A stretch of DNA of 64,000 nucleotides from Bacillota bacterium (GTDB taxonomy: Bacteria > Bacillota > Clostridia > Lachnospirales > Lachnospiraceae): the NCBI GenBank assembly GCA_023437365.1, contig JAEZGK010000099.1, positions 62,001-126,000 on the forward strand, written 5' to 3'. Both the position numbers and the translations under genes were made by a program. Each line of letters starts with the position of its first letter. Positions within the stretch are counted from its first letter, which is position 1. Below the pieces are notes generated by a model. It worked only from the letters and a program-made list of their open reading frames with translations, was not told the origin of the DNA and ran no database searches. Shown here one piece after another: positions 33,580 through 41,743 of the stretch.

Positions 33580-34770
33580 ATGCAGAAAAGATTATTTACA
33601 TCCGAATCAGTAACGGAAGGTCATCCGGATAAAATCTGTGATCAGATTTCCGATGCTGTACTGGATGCTTTATTGGAACAGGATCCTATGAGCCGTGTCG
33701 CATGTGAAACTGCGATCACGACAGGCTTGGTATTGGTTATGGGTGAGATCACGACCGAAGGTTATGTTGATATACAGAAAATCGCCAGAGATACCATCCG
33801 TGAAATCGGATATGACCATTCCGAATACGGCTTTGACGCCAATACCTGCGGAGTAATTGTAGCATTGGACGAGCAGTCCAAGGATATTGCAATGGGTGTA
33901 GATACGGCGCTGGAAGTGAAAGAGCATATGACAGAGGACGAGGAGCTGTCTAAAATCGGTGCGGGCGATCAGGGTATGATGTTCGGTTATGCTACCAATG
34001 AAACAGAGGAGTTTATGCCCTACCCAATCTCCCTGGCTCATAAATTGACAAAGCAGCTGACGAAGATCAGAAAAGAGGGTACACTGAACTATCTTCGTCC
34101 GGACGGTAAATCGCAGGTTACCGTAGAATATGACAGTGAAGGTAAGCCCCTCCATCTGAATGCGGTGGTATTATCAACACAGCATGATGATAATGTAAGT
34201 ATTGAACAGCTTCGTAAGGATGTGAAAAAATACGTTCTGGATCCGGTTCTTCCCCAGGAGCTTGTAGATGAGAATACAAAGTTCTTTATTAACCCTACCG
34301 GACGTTTCGTCATCGGCGGGCCAAATGGCGACAGCGGTCTGACAGGAAGAAAAATTATCGTTGATACCTATGGTGGTTATGCAAGACACGGCGGTGGTGC
34401 TTTTTCCGGTAAGGATTGCACTAAAGTAGACCGTTCCGCATCCTATGCTGCACGTTATGTGGCAAAAAATATCGTTGCTGCCGGCCTGGCAGATCGTATG
34501 GAGATTCAGGTATCTTATGCCATTGGTGTTGCGGAGCCTACCTCTATTATGCTGGATACCTTTGGTACCGGTAAGCTTTCTGAAGAAGAGCTGGTGGCAA
34601 TCATCCGTAAGCATTTTGATCTGCGTCCTGCGGGAATCATCAAGATGCTCGACTTAAGAAAACCGATTTATAAGCAGACAGCTGCATACGGTCACTTTGG
34701 AAGGTTAGACTTAGATCTGCCCTGGGAGCGTACCGATAAAGCAGAGATATTAAAACAGTATCTTGCTTAA
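33580..34770 (+). CDS. metK: S-adenosylmethionine synthetase
   Basis: A 396-residue MetK, start ATG 33580 with GGAGG (33570-33574) 5 nt upstream; an ATG at 33568 has none. Signature blocks are GHPDKICDQISDAVLD, GAGDQGMMFGYATNE and GGGAFSGKDCTKVDRSASY. It condenses methionine and ATP to SAM. Its expression is controlled by the SAM-I riboswitch just upstream. Monocistronic, followed by a strong terminator. Confidence 0.98.
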   Translation: MQKRLFTSESVTEGHPDKICDQISDAVLDALLEQDPMSRVACETAITTGLVLVMGEITTEGYVDIQKIARDTIREIGYDHSEYGFDANTCGVIVALDEQSKDIAMGVDTALEVKEHMTEDEELSKIGAGDQGMMFGYATNETEEFMPYPISLAHKLTKQLTKIRKEGTLNYLRPDGKSQVTVEYDSEGKPLHLNAVVLSTQHDDNVSIEQLRKDVKKYVLDPVLPQELVDENTKFFINPTGRFVIGGPNGDSGLTGRKIIVDTYGGYARHGGGAFSGKDCTKVDRSASYAARYVAKNIVAAGLADRMEIQVSYAIGVAEPTSIMLDTFGTGKLSEEELVAIIRKHFDLRPAGIIKMLDLRKPIYKQTAAYGHFGRLDLDLPWERTDKAEILKQYLA

Positions 34771-34800
34771 ATCGTCTGATTTCAAAACAGGAAAATAAGA

Positions 34801-34841
34801 GAGGTTGCTGCAGAGGGATAGATTTTTGCAGCAACCTTTTT
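34801..34841 (+). terminator. Terminator after metK
   Basis: GGTTGCTGCA and TGCAGCAACC form a perfect 10-bp stem, followed by TTTTT. Confidence 0.9.
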
Positions 34842-35010
34842 CAGTTCCACAGGAATATTTTCATGGTAGTAAATTCCGTTCTGTTCATTTATAATATAGG
34901 GAAAGGATGAAACCTATTAAAGCATTGCAATTGATATTTGTTTTTGTGCAAATAATATAATAACATGATATACTTAAGTTAGTCGAAATATAAAGATTGG
35001 GTGAGAATAT

Positions 35011-36513
35011 TTGAAACTAAAGAATAGGCTTCTTACAGCATTTTTTATATTGATTGCACTTCCAACTCTGCTCCTGATGGCTGCGGCAGGTACAATCGTG
35101 AGCCTGCAGCTGAACAGTCTTCAGGAATCCTATGATGTAGAGGCGGATTCAACCAAGATTCTAATGAATCCTGTCCAGCTCTTAAACCGTCTGTCCCGGG
35201 CAACCTTCAATGAGATTAAACTGACGGCTTTGCGGAACCCTAGGAGACTGGAGGATGTGCACTATATTGATCGTTTAAATGAGGAGCTTTATAAAAAATA
35301 CTCCTTTATCGTTATGCGTAAGGGGGAAGAATTCGTCTATATCGGGAACCAGGAACAGTTTGAAAATGTGAAAAGCAGTCTGCAACGCTATGGCTCAAGC
35401 AATACGATTGTAGACGGAGGATTGTATGTCGGTGGTAAGATACCATTTCTGATTAAAGCACAGGACTTTGTTTTTTCTGACGGAGTCGAAGGGACTGCCT
35501 TCGTAATTACGGATATGGATACCCTTTTTCCCCAGATCAAAGCAGTTATGACCCAAAGTGCGGCGGCATTTTTACTCATCCTGATTTTTACGGCAGTTAT
35601 TCTTATGCTATGGATCTATCAGAGCATTCTCAAACCGCTGAATATCTTAAGAGCCGGGATGAACCGGATCAAGAACGGGGATTTGGAGTATTCACTGGAG
35701 GCGGTAGCTGGGGACGAGATAGGGCAGCTCTGTGAGGATTTTGAGGATATGCGGGTCCGTCTGAAGAAGCTGATTGACAGCCGATTAAGATACGAAGAGG
35801 ATATCAAGGAACTCATCAGTAATATCTCACATGATTTGAAGACGCCCTTAACAGCAATTCAAGGCTATGCGGAGGGATTGAAGGATGGGGTGGCAGATAC
35901 ACCTGATAGGCAAACAAAGTATCTGCAGACAATCCTAAGTAAAGCAAATGACATGTCAAGGCTGGTAGACGAGCTTTCCTTCTATGCTAAAATTGATAGT
36001 AATACCATTCCCTATACCTTTAAGGACATTAACATCCGGGAATACTTTGATGACTGTGTTGAGGAAATCAGTCTGGATCTGGAGATGAAGAAGATAGAGC
36101 TCCAGTATCACAATGACATTGATACGGATTCTACGGTGATTGCAGATGCGGAGCAACTAAAGCGAGTCATAAATAATATTGTTGGTAATTCTGTAAAATA
36201 TATGGATAAACGTCATGGGATTCTTCAGATACGACTGTCGGATATCGGACCTTATGTTCAGGTTGAGATTGAAGACAACGGAATCGGTATTCCCAAAGCG
36301 GACATCCCATTTATTTTTGATCGCTTCTTCCGAGCGGATGCCTCCAGAAATTCTAAGAAGGGCGGAAGCGGCTTAGGCCTGGCAATTTCGAAAAAGATTA
36401 TTGAGGATCATGCCGGAAAGATTTGGGCAGAGAGCGGCTTTGGAGTAGGAACAACCATTTTCTTTACGCTGAAAAAGAGTGATAATAATTCTGAAAAGAT
36501 AAGAAGAATCTGA
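35011..36513 (+). CDS. Sensor histidine kinase
   Basis: A 500-residue membrane kinase; the start is TTG 35011, preceded by GGGTGAG. It has a first membrane helix (about 7-28), an extracytoplasmic sensor region (about 30-188), a second helix (about 190-212), HAMP, then HisKA with phospho-acceptor His in ISHDLKTPLTAI, an N-box NNIVGNSVKY and G-boxes DNGIGIP and GGSGLGLAISKK. Its response regulator follows 57 nt downstream. The pair resembles BaeS/VanS-type envelope-stress systems, but the stimulus is unknown. Confidence 0.93.
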   Translation: MKLKNRLLTAFFILIALPTLLLMAAAGTIVSLQLNSLQESYDVEADSTKILMNPVQLLNRLSRATFNEIKLTALRNPRRLEDVHYIDRLNEELYKKYSFIVMRKGEEFVYIGNQEQFENVKSSLQRYGSSNTIVDGGLYVGGKIPFLIKAQDFVFSDGVEGTAFVITDMDTLFPQIKAVMTQSAAAFLLILIFTAVILMLWIYQSILKPLNILRAGMNRIKNGDLEYSLEAVAGDEIGQLCEDFEDMRVRLKKLIDSRLRYEEDIKELISNISHDLKTPLTAIQGYAEGLKDGVADTPDRQTKYLQTILSKANDMSRLVDELSFYAKIDSNTIPYTFKDINIREYFDDCVEEISLDLEMKKIELQYHNDIDTDSTVIADAEQLKRVINNIVGNSVKYMDKRHGILQIRLSDIGPYVQVEIEDNGIGIPKADIPFIFDRFFRADASRNSKKGGSGLGLAISKKIIEDHAGKIWAESGFGVGTTIFFTLKKSDNNSEKIRRI

Positions 36514-36570
36514 TGCCGCAAAAGGTAACCTGTATTATTTAATTAAACCCCCGGTGAAAGGAGCTGTTTC

Positions 36571-37260
36571 ATGAGCAGATTATTAATAGTTGAGGATGAG
36601 GTCGCAATAGCGGAGCTGGAAAAGGATTATCTCGAGTTAAGCGGTTTTGTGGTGGAAGTCGAGACGGACGGGAATGTTGGAGCCAGAAGAGCACTGGCAG
36701 AGGAATATGATCTGATTATATTGGACCTGATGCTCCCGGGACTGGATGGCTTTGAAATCTGCAGAAGAATTAGGGAAACGAAGAATACCCCCATAATCTT
36801 GGTGTCTGCTAAGAAGGATGACATTGATAAAATCCGGGGACTCGGCTTGGGTGCGGATGATTATATGACCAAGCCCTTCAGCCCCAGTGAGCTTGTTGCT
36901 CGGGTAAAGGCCCATTTATCCAGGTATGAAAGACTGATTGGCACCGGTGTCAAAGAAAACGAGATCATAGAAATCCGCGGATTGAAGATTGATAAGACCG
37001 CAAGAAGAGTATTTTTGAACGGGGAAGAGAAGATCTTCACTACAAAGGAGTTTGATTTACTATCCTTCCTGGCTCAGAATCCGAACAGGGTATTTACAAA
37101 GGATGAACTTTTCCGTGATATCTGGGATATGGAATCCGTAGGGGATATCGCTACCGTAACTGTTCATATCAAAAAAATCCGCGAGAAGATTGAATATAAT
37201 ACTTCAAAGCCTCAATATATTGAGACAATATGGGGTGTAGGATACCGCTTTAAGGTATAA
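36571..37260 (+). CDS. OmpR/PhoB-family response regulator
   Basis: A 229-residue regulator. The receiver domain has the acidic pocket in IVEDEV, phospho-acceptor Asp52 in LIILDLMLPG and the conserved Lys in TKPFSP. The C-terminal winged helix (about 130-229) ends YIETIWGVGYRFKV. It is paired with the histidine kinase upstream. It binds DNA as a dimer; targets unknown. A remnant that resembles its last residues lies after the next gene (38299-38373). Confidence 0.95.
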   Translation: MSRLLIVEDEVAIAELEKDYLELSGFVVEVETDGNVGARRALAEEYDLIILDLMLPGLDGFEICRRIRETKNTPIILVSAKKDDIDKIRGLGLGADDYMTKPFSPSELVARVKAHLSRYERLIGTGVKENEIIEIRGLKIDKTARRVFLNGEEKIFTTKEFDLLSFLAQNPNRVFTKDELFRDIWDMESVGDIATVTVHIKKIREKIEYNTSKPQYIETIWGVGYRFKV

Positions 37261-37323
37261 AGACAAGTCATAATAGACCTTAACAAATTTGAATTTTTCT
37301 AAGAGAATGTGAAAGGGTTTAAC

Positions 37324-38244
37324 ATGTATAAAGGATATGCAAACGACACAATTTGGAAGAAAATCCAAGAATATTTACCGATGGAAAATCGACTAAATAA
37401 CAGCAATATGCCAAAAGAAGAATGGATTGAAATCGGCAAAAATGAGATTCACATTGACCATTATTTCCGCAATGATACAAAGGGGACTGTTGTTATATAT
37501 CATGGGATTGGAGGAAACGGTAGGCTTCTGTCCTTTATCGCAGCACCGCTGTATAAAGCAGGATATGAGGTAATATGTCCTGATTTGCCATTATATGGTC
37601 ATACTGTTTGTAATGGAAAAATTACCTATTCTGATTGGGTTGAGTACGGAACCGTGATTGCAGAGAAATTTAGACAAGTTGGTAAACCACTGTATTTATT
37701 TGGATTGAGCGCAGGTGGGATGCTGGCATACCAGATTTCATGTAGATTGGAAAGTTTAAGCGGGTTGATAATAACCTGTTTATTAGACCAGCGAATAAGC
37801 AAAGTAACAAAGGAAACTGCATCCAGCAGTATGATGGCTGTTTTAGGTAAGCCATTTTTAAAAATAACACACCACATAATTGGTGGGGTTAAATTGCCAA
37901 TGAAGATGGTGTGCAATATGAAAGCAATAGTAAACAATGAAACATTGGCGGAACTGTTGATGAGCGACCCTACATCCTCTGGAACAAAAGTAACCTTAGA
38001 ATTTCTATATGGGATGCTAAATCCAAAAATAGAGATTGAAGCAGATGATTATCAAAAATGCCCGATATTGCTTGTTCATCCTGAAAAAGATTATTGGACA
38101 GATATATCATTAAGCAGATTGTTTTTTGACAAGATGCAAATACCAAAAGAATTAAAATTATTACAAGGAGCAGGGCATTTCCCGATTGAAGAAAAAGGGT
38201 TAAAGCAGTTAGAAGAATATTGTGTTGAGTTTATGAACAAGTAA
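37324..38244 (+). CDS. Alpha/beta hydrolase, possibly acquired
   Basis: A 306-residue alpha/beta-fold hydrolase. The nucleophile elbow is GLSAGGM at about residue 131, an oxyanion-type HGIGGNGR lies near residue 60, and a C-terminal His in GAGHFPIEEKG completes the triad with an Asp in EKDYW. The start ATG 37324 follows GAAAGGG by 6 nt. Its codon and base use is noticeably more AT-rich than that of the two-component genes on either side, and it is followed by a remnant of a response-regulator 3' end, so it may have been inserted into or beside that gene. Substrate unknown; lysophospholipase-like or esterase is plausible. Confidence 0.85.
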   Translation: MYKGYANDTIWKKIQEYLPMENRLNNSNMPKEEWIEIGKNEIHIDHYFRNDTKGTVVIYHGIGGNGRLLSFIAAPLYKAGYEVICPDLPLYGHTVCNGKITYSDWVEYGTVIAEKFRQVGKPLYLFGLSAGGMLAYQISCRLESLSGLIITCLLDQRISKVTKETASSSMMAVLGKPFLKITHHIIGGVKLPMKMVCNMKAIVNNETLAELLMSDPTSSGTKVTLEFLYGMLNPKIEIEADDYQKCPILLVHPEKDYWTDISLSRLFFDKMQIPKELKLLQGAGHFPIEEKGLKQLEEYCVEFMNK

Positions 38245-38298
38245 AGATCTCCGCAAACTTTCAGCTTGTCGGAGAGACAACTTCCAATTTACTTAAAC

Positions 38299-38373
38299 AC
38301 ACCCAAAACAAGCAAAAAAGGCTATACAGAAGCGAAATGGCGGTGGGGTGTGCTATACCGCTTCAAGGTTTGA
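38299..38373 (+). pseudogene. Remnant of an OmpR-type response regulator 3' end
   Basis: In one frame the bases read KTSKKGYTEAKWRWGVLYRF then KV and a stop codon. The end WGVLYRFKV matches the tail WGVGYRFKV of the intact response regulator at 36571-37260, and TSKKGY aligns with its TSKPQY. There is no start codon or receiver part. It is separated from the intact gene by the alpha/beta hydrolase, which suggests a duplication or insertion followed by decay. Confidence 0.6.
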
Positions 38374-38385
38374 TAGGAGATAATT

Positions 38386-38664
38386 ATGAACGAGATTTAT
38401 AATCAAAGAGCACTGGCTTTTAAGGCACTGTCAGATCCAAACCGTTTATGGATTATTGAACAGCTGAGAGGCGGAGAGATGTGCGCGTGTAAGATATTGG
38501 AGCAGCTTAAAATTTCACAGCCGACACTGTCGCATCATATGAGAATTCTGTGTGATTCCGGTCTTGTGAATTATATTCGGGAAGGCAAATGGATGCATTA
38601 TACATTGAACATGGAGAAATTCAAGGAACTTGGGGAGCTTTTAGATCAGGTGTTATCGGATTAA
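38386..38664 (+). CDS. ArsR-family metal(loid)-responsive repressor
   Basis: A 92-residue winged-helix regulator. The metal-binding-type motif is EMCACKILEQL (usual ELCVC), with C32 and C34 as candidate thiolate ligands, followed by the recognition helix QPTLSHHMRILCDSGLV. Such repressors leave DNA when arsenite or a soft metal binds. It precedes a permease and a thioredoxin-like gene from which it is separated by 146 nt containing a promoter and inverted repeat, so it probably regulates them. RBS GGAGAT precedes the ATG. Confidence 0.9.
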   Translation: MNEIYNQRALAFKALSDPNRLWIIEQLRGGEMCACKILEQLKISQPTLSHHMRILCDSGLVNYIREGKWMHYTLNMEKFKELGELLDQVLSD

Positions 38665-38742
38665 ACAAGGTGACTTAACAAGGCTTGGAATAATTAGGGT
38701 GCGTCAGCGAGCTAAATATTCTATTGATATCTCTCATATATA

Positions 38743-38786
38743 TTGACATTTATCTATTGATTATATAGAATGAAATATATAGATAA
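38743..38786 (+). promoter_or_regulatory. Promoter with inverted repeat, likely ArsR operator
   Basis: TTGACA (38743-38748), 17-nt spacer, TAGAAT (38766-38771). The inverted repeat TTATCTAT (38750-38757) and ATAGATAA (38779-38786) spans spacer and -10, a good place for a repressor. The binding protein is inferred from the adjacent ArsR gene. Confidence 0.65.
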
Positions 38787-38810
38787 GCATCGATATATAA
38801 AGGAGATAAT

Positions 38811-39812
38811 ATGAAAGCAATCTGGGATTTTATTCAGTATCAGATTTTAGGTATGCGATGGCTGAACGATCTGATCGGGAAAGCACTTATGGCTTTAGGA
38901 CTCGATTTGGACGGGTGGCTCGGCGCAAGTATCCAATTCTTTCTGTTTGATACGATCAAGATTTTGGCCCTCTTATCTGTCTTGATATTTGTAATTTCTT
39001 ACATTCAGAGCTTCTTTCCACCGGAACGGACGAAGAAAATACTTGGACGATTTCACGGGATACAAGCAAATATGCTGAGTGCATTATTGGGCACGGTAAC
39101 ACCCTTTTGCAGCTGTTCCTCCATCCCTCTCTTCATCGGGTTTACCAATGCCGGACTTCCGCTCGGCGTAACCTTCTCTTTCCTGATATCCTCCCCACTG
39201 GTGGATTTGGGAGCACTTGTCCTCTTAATGAGTGTGTTTGGTCCCAGGATTGCAGTGGCTTATGTTATTGTTGGCTTGATTCTGGCTGTAACAGCAGGAA
39301 CAATACTTGAGAGGCTGCATATGGAGCAATATGTAGAAAGCTTTACGAAGGGTACGGCAATTGATCCGGAAGCCCCGGAGCTGACTATCAAGGACAGATT
39401 AAGCTACGCTTGGGAGCAAGTGAAGGCTACTGTCAAAAAGGTTATTCTCTATATCCTGATTGGTGTCAGCATCGGAGCAACTATTCATAACCTGATTCCG
39501 GAAAGGTTCATTCAGGCTGTACTCGGAGAAAGTAATCCTTTTTCTGTTCTGATTGCGACAGTAGTAGGAGTTCCGATGTATGCCGACATCTTCGGAACAA
39601 TACCGATAGCAGAGGCACTTTATAGCAAGGGAGTAGGGGCCGGAACGATCCTGTCCTTTATGATGGCAGTGACAGCCTTAAGCCTTCCTTCTATCATTAT
39701 GCTGAAAAGAGTGGTGAAATCCAAACTGCTGGTGGTTTTTGTGGGTATTGTTTCCTTAGGTATCATGATCATCGGATATCTGTTCAATGCATTTCAATTT
39801 ATATTATTTTAA
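38811..39812 (+). CDS. Permease of the ArsP/SO_0444 (DUF318) type
   Basis: A 333-residue protein with about eight membrane helices. The family signature is PFCSCSSIPLFIGFTNAG followed by SFLISSPLVD; the Cys in PFCSCS are thought to bind the exported metal or methylarsenical. A second such helix pair ends GVPMYADIFGTIPIAEAL. It exports organoarsenicals or divalent metal in known members. It overlaps the thioredoxin-like gene by none (13-nt gap) and follows an ArsR regulator, so it is probably a resistance operon. The exact substrate is not known. Confidence 0.9.
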   Translation: MKAIWDFIQYQILGMRWLNDLIGKALMALGLDLDGWLGASIQFFLFDTIKILALLSVLIFVISYIQSFFPPERTKKILGRFHGIQANMLSALLGTVTPFCSCSSIPLFIGFTNAGLPLGVTFSFLISSPLVDLGALVLLMSVFGPRIAVAYVIVGLILAVTAGTILERLHMEQYVESFTKGTAIDPEAPELTIKDRLSYAWEQVKATVKKVILYILIGVSIGATIHNLIPERFIQAVLGESNPFSVLIATVVGVPMYADIFGTIPIAEALYSKGVGAGTILSFMMAVTALSLPSIIMLKRVVKSKLLVVFVGIVSLGIMIIGYLFNAFQFILF

Positions 39813-39825
39813 AGGAGGGTCTGAT

Positions 39826-40071
39826 ATGGGAACAATCATAAAGGTGCTTGGTTCCGGTTGTAAAAATTGTCTGGTGCTGGGAGACAATGTGAAGGAAGCA
39901 ATGCAGGAGCTGAAGCTGGATGCAGAGCTTGTTAAGGTTACGGATTTTTCGGAAATCGCTGCTTACGGAGTTATGTCAACGCCCGCTCTTGTCGTGAACG
40001 AAAAGGTGGTATCCTACGGAAAGGTGTTGAAAACCAAGGAAATCATTAGATTACTAGAAAAAGTACTTTAA
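39826..40071 (+). CDS. Small thioredoxin-like protein (redox-active disulfide protein 2 type)
   Basis: An 81-residue thioredoxin-fold protein with active-site CxxC in GSGCKNCLVLGDNV (residues about 10-13) and VMSTPALVVNEKVV. The start is ATG 39826, 5 nt after AAAGGAGGG; an earlier in-frame ATG at 39787 lies inside the permease gene. These small proteins accompany ArsP-type permeases and may reduce or chaperone the metal(loid). It is the last gene of the unit; no clear terminator follows. Confidence 0.9.
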   Translation: MGTIIKVLGSGCKNCLVLGDNVKEAMQELKLDAELVKVTDFSEIAAYGVMSTPALVVNEKVVSYGKVLKTKEIIRLLEKVL

Positions 40072-40105
40072 GCTATCTGCAATAGAACCTTTGTCCGATC
40101 CTTGG

Positions 40106-40134
40106 TTGACAAGTAATTAACGGAGTGCTAACAT
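40106..40134 (+). promoter_or_regulatory. Promoter of the ABC transporter operon leader
   Basis: TTGACA (40106-40111), 17-nt spacer, TAACAT (40129-40134). The leader would start near 40141 and contain the structured region and terminator before 40323. Confidence 0.75.
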
Positions 40135-40281
40135 AAAGCTAGCCAATTCAAAAGGAATCTGATGGAAAGGCATAGGCAGATATGGAAAGCATTTGTCCTG
40201 ACGGCGGAGAAACATCAGTCGAAAGGCAGGAGTATTATAATAAATTCTTCCACCCCCTATGTCTTTAGCATAGGGTTTTTT
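40135..40281 (+). promoter_or_regulatory. Structured leader with intrinsic terminator, candidate riboswitch of unknown class
   Basis: Visible pairs are CTGATG (40158-40163) with CATCAG (40211-40216), GGCAGAT with ATTTGTC around ATGGAAAGC, and ATTC with GAAT near the 5' end. A competing hairpin CTGACG/CATCAG is possible. The leader ends in CCCTATG/CATAGGG followed by TTTTTTTC. It does not match TPP, cobalamin, SAM, purine, glycine, Moco, ZTP, fluoride or c-di-GMP consensus blocks that I know. The downstream genes are a TM1266-like protein and an ABC transporter. Confidence 0.5.
40255..40281 (+). terminator. Intrinsic terminator in the leader of the ABC operon
   Basis: CCCTATG and CATAGGG form a 7-bp stem around TCTTTAG, followed by a run of seven T. 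Being inside the leader it is best explained as an attenuator. Confidence 0.8.
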
Positions 40282-40322
40282 TCTTGTAGTTACACATAGA
40301 GAAAAGAAGGGGAGACTATAGT

Positions 40323-40568
40323 ATGGAGACAAGGGTTGCATTAATCGGTATTATTGTAGAGGACGTGGAAGCAGTGGAGCGTCTCAACGGATTGCTGCAT
40401 GAGTACGGACAGTACGTGATTGGCAGAATGGGACTACCCTATCGTGAAAAAAACATTAACATCATCAGTGTGGTAGTCAATGCCGAGGCTGATATCATCA
40501 GTACTCTTGCCGGAAAGCTGGGTATGATTAAGGGTGTCAATGTAAAGACGATCTATTCAAAAAAATAA
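40323..40568 (+). CDS. TM1266-like (iron-only hydrogenase system regulator-type) small protein
   Basis: An 81-residue protein with the ACT/NikR-C-like fold of the TM1266 family: TRVALIGIIVEDVEAVERLN, INIISVVVNAEADIISTLAG, LGMIKGVNVKTIYSKK. It lacks an HTH, so it is not a classical regulator. Members often accompany [FeFe]-hydrogenase maturation genes, none of which is here; instead it heads an ABC transporter operon with a 51-nt gap. A ligand-binding role is inferred. RBS AAGGGGAG precedes the ATG. Confidence 0.85.
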   Translation: METRVALIGIIVEDVEAVERLNGLLHEYGQYVIGRMGLPYREKNINIISVVVNAEADIISTLAGKLGMIKGVNVKTIYSKK

Positions 40569-40618
40569 TAGAACCGTCCCGAATAATGCTGAGAAGAATA
40601 TGATTAGGAGGTTATTCT

Positions 40619-41683
40619 ATGAAAAAATTAAAATTAGGAATGTTATTATTGCTGTGCGTCACAGTATTGGCAGCTTGCGGAAAGGATAATACAGGAAAAG
40701 GTAACACCACACCTGCCGCCGCTACACCTGTACCAACACAGGCAACCACGGAAACTGCGGTTACACCTGCACCTACTGAGACTGTAGCGAAAATCGATCT
40801 TAGGATTGCAGCATTAAAAGGACCCACAGCCATCGGTATGGTGAAGCAGATGGAGGATGCTGCCGCAGGCAGTACAGCGAACAACTATCAATACACGATT
40901 GCAGGAACTGCAGATGAGATTACCACGGGTCTGGTCAAGGGAGATTTTGATATTGCTGCCGTTCCCTGTAATATGGCCGCTGTTCTTTATAATAAAACAG
41001 AGGGAAAGATAAAACTTGCAGGAATTAATACCCTGGGGGTTCTGTATATCATTGAAACCGGGGATACCATTCATTCGGTGGCGGATTTAAAGGGAAAGAC
41101 CATCTATTCCACCGGACTCGGTACGACACCGCAGTATACCTTGAACTATATCCTGAAGGCCAATGGACTCGATCCAGAGAAGGACGTTACCATTGTTTAT
41201 AAGACGGAACCTACGGAGGTAGCGGCGATGCTTGTCAAAGCAGATAATGCAATTGCGATGCTCCCCCAGCCTTACGTGACCTCTGTCATGATGACAAATA
41301 ATAAGCTTCGGATTGCACTCGATGTGGCAAAGGAATGGGAAGCAGTCAGCACAGACAAAAGCTCGGTGGTTACCGGGGTTGTAGTGGTAAGAAGTGATTT
41401 CCTGGAGAAGAATAAAGGTGCCTTTACTGAGTTTATGTCAGAATATCAGGCCTCAACCGACTATGTAAATTCCAATGTTCAAGAAGCTGCAAGCTTGTTG
41501 GAGAAGTTCGATATTTTCAAAGCAGCTGTGGCAGAGAAGGCAATCCCCTATTGTAATATAACGATGCTTCAGGGGGAGGATATGAAGACTAAGGTTAACG
41601 GTTATCTTGCTGCGTTATTTAATCAGAACCCCAAAGCAATCGGAGGCAAGCTTCCCACAGAGGACTTTTACTATATACCCTAG
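40619..41683 (+). CDS. ABC transporter substrate-binding lipoprotein (NMT1/ThiY-like)
   Basis: A 354-residue lipoprotein. The signal peptide ends in the lipobox LAAC (Cys20), followed by a Thr/Pro-rich linker. The body is a two-lobed periplasmic-binding fold of the NMT1/THI5 or SsuA type: LKGPTAIGMVKQMEDA, DIAAVPCNMAAVLYNK, GKTIYSTGLGTTPQYTL, PQPYVTSVM. Such proteins bind thiamine precursors, taurine, nitrate or other small solutes. Together with the permease and ATPase genes it forms a complete importer. Substrate not determined. AGGAGG lies just before the ATG. Confidence 0.9.
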   Translation: MKKLKLGMLLLLCVTVLAACGKDNTGKGNTTPAAATPVPTQATTETAVTPAPTETVAKIDLRIAALKGPTAIGMVKQMEDAAAGSTANNYQYTIAGTADEITTGLVKGDFDIAAVPCNMAAVLYNKTEGKIKLAGINTLGVLYIIETGDTIHSVADLKGKTIYSTGLGTTPQYTLNYILKANGLDPEKDVTIVYKTEPTEVAAMLVKADNAIAMLPQPYVTSVMMTNNKLRIALDVAKEWEAVSTDKSSVVTGVVVVRSDFLEKNKGAFTEFMSEYQASTDYVNSNVQEAASLLEKFDIFKAAVAEKAIPYCNITMLQGEDMKTKVNGYLAALFNQNPKAIGGKLPTEDFYYIP

Positions 41684-41743
41684 GAGAAAAGAATAGGAAC
41701 TGATATACAGTGAAGCATGGCTGAAAAGCCGGAAGGAGGAGCT

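Noticed and set aside
40135..40281. TPP riboswitch ahead of the ABC transporter
   Set aside because: The substrate-binding protein resembles thiamine-precursor binders, but the conserved CTGAGA and ACCTGATCTGG blocks are missing.
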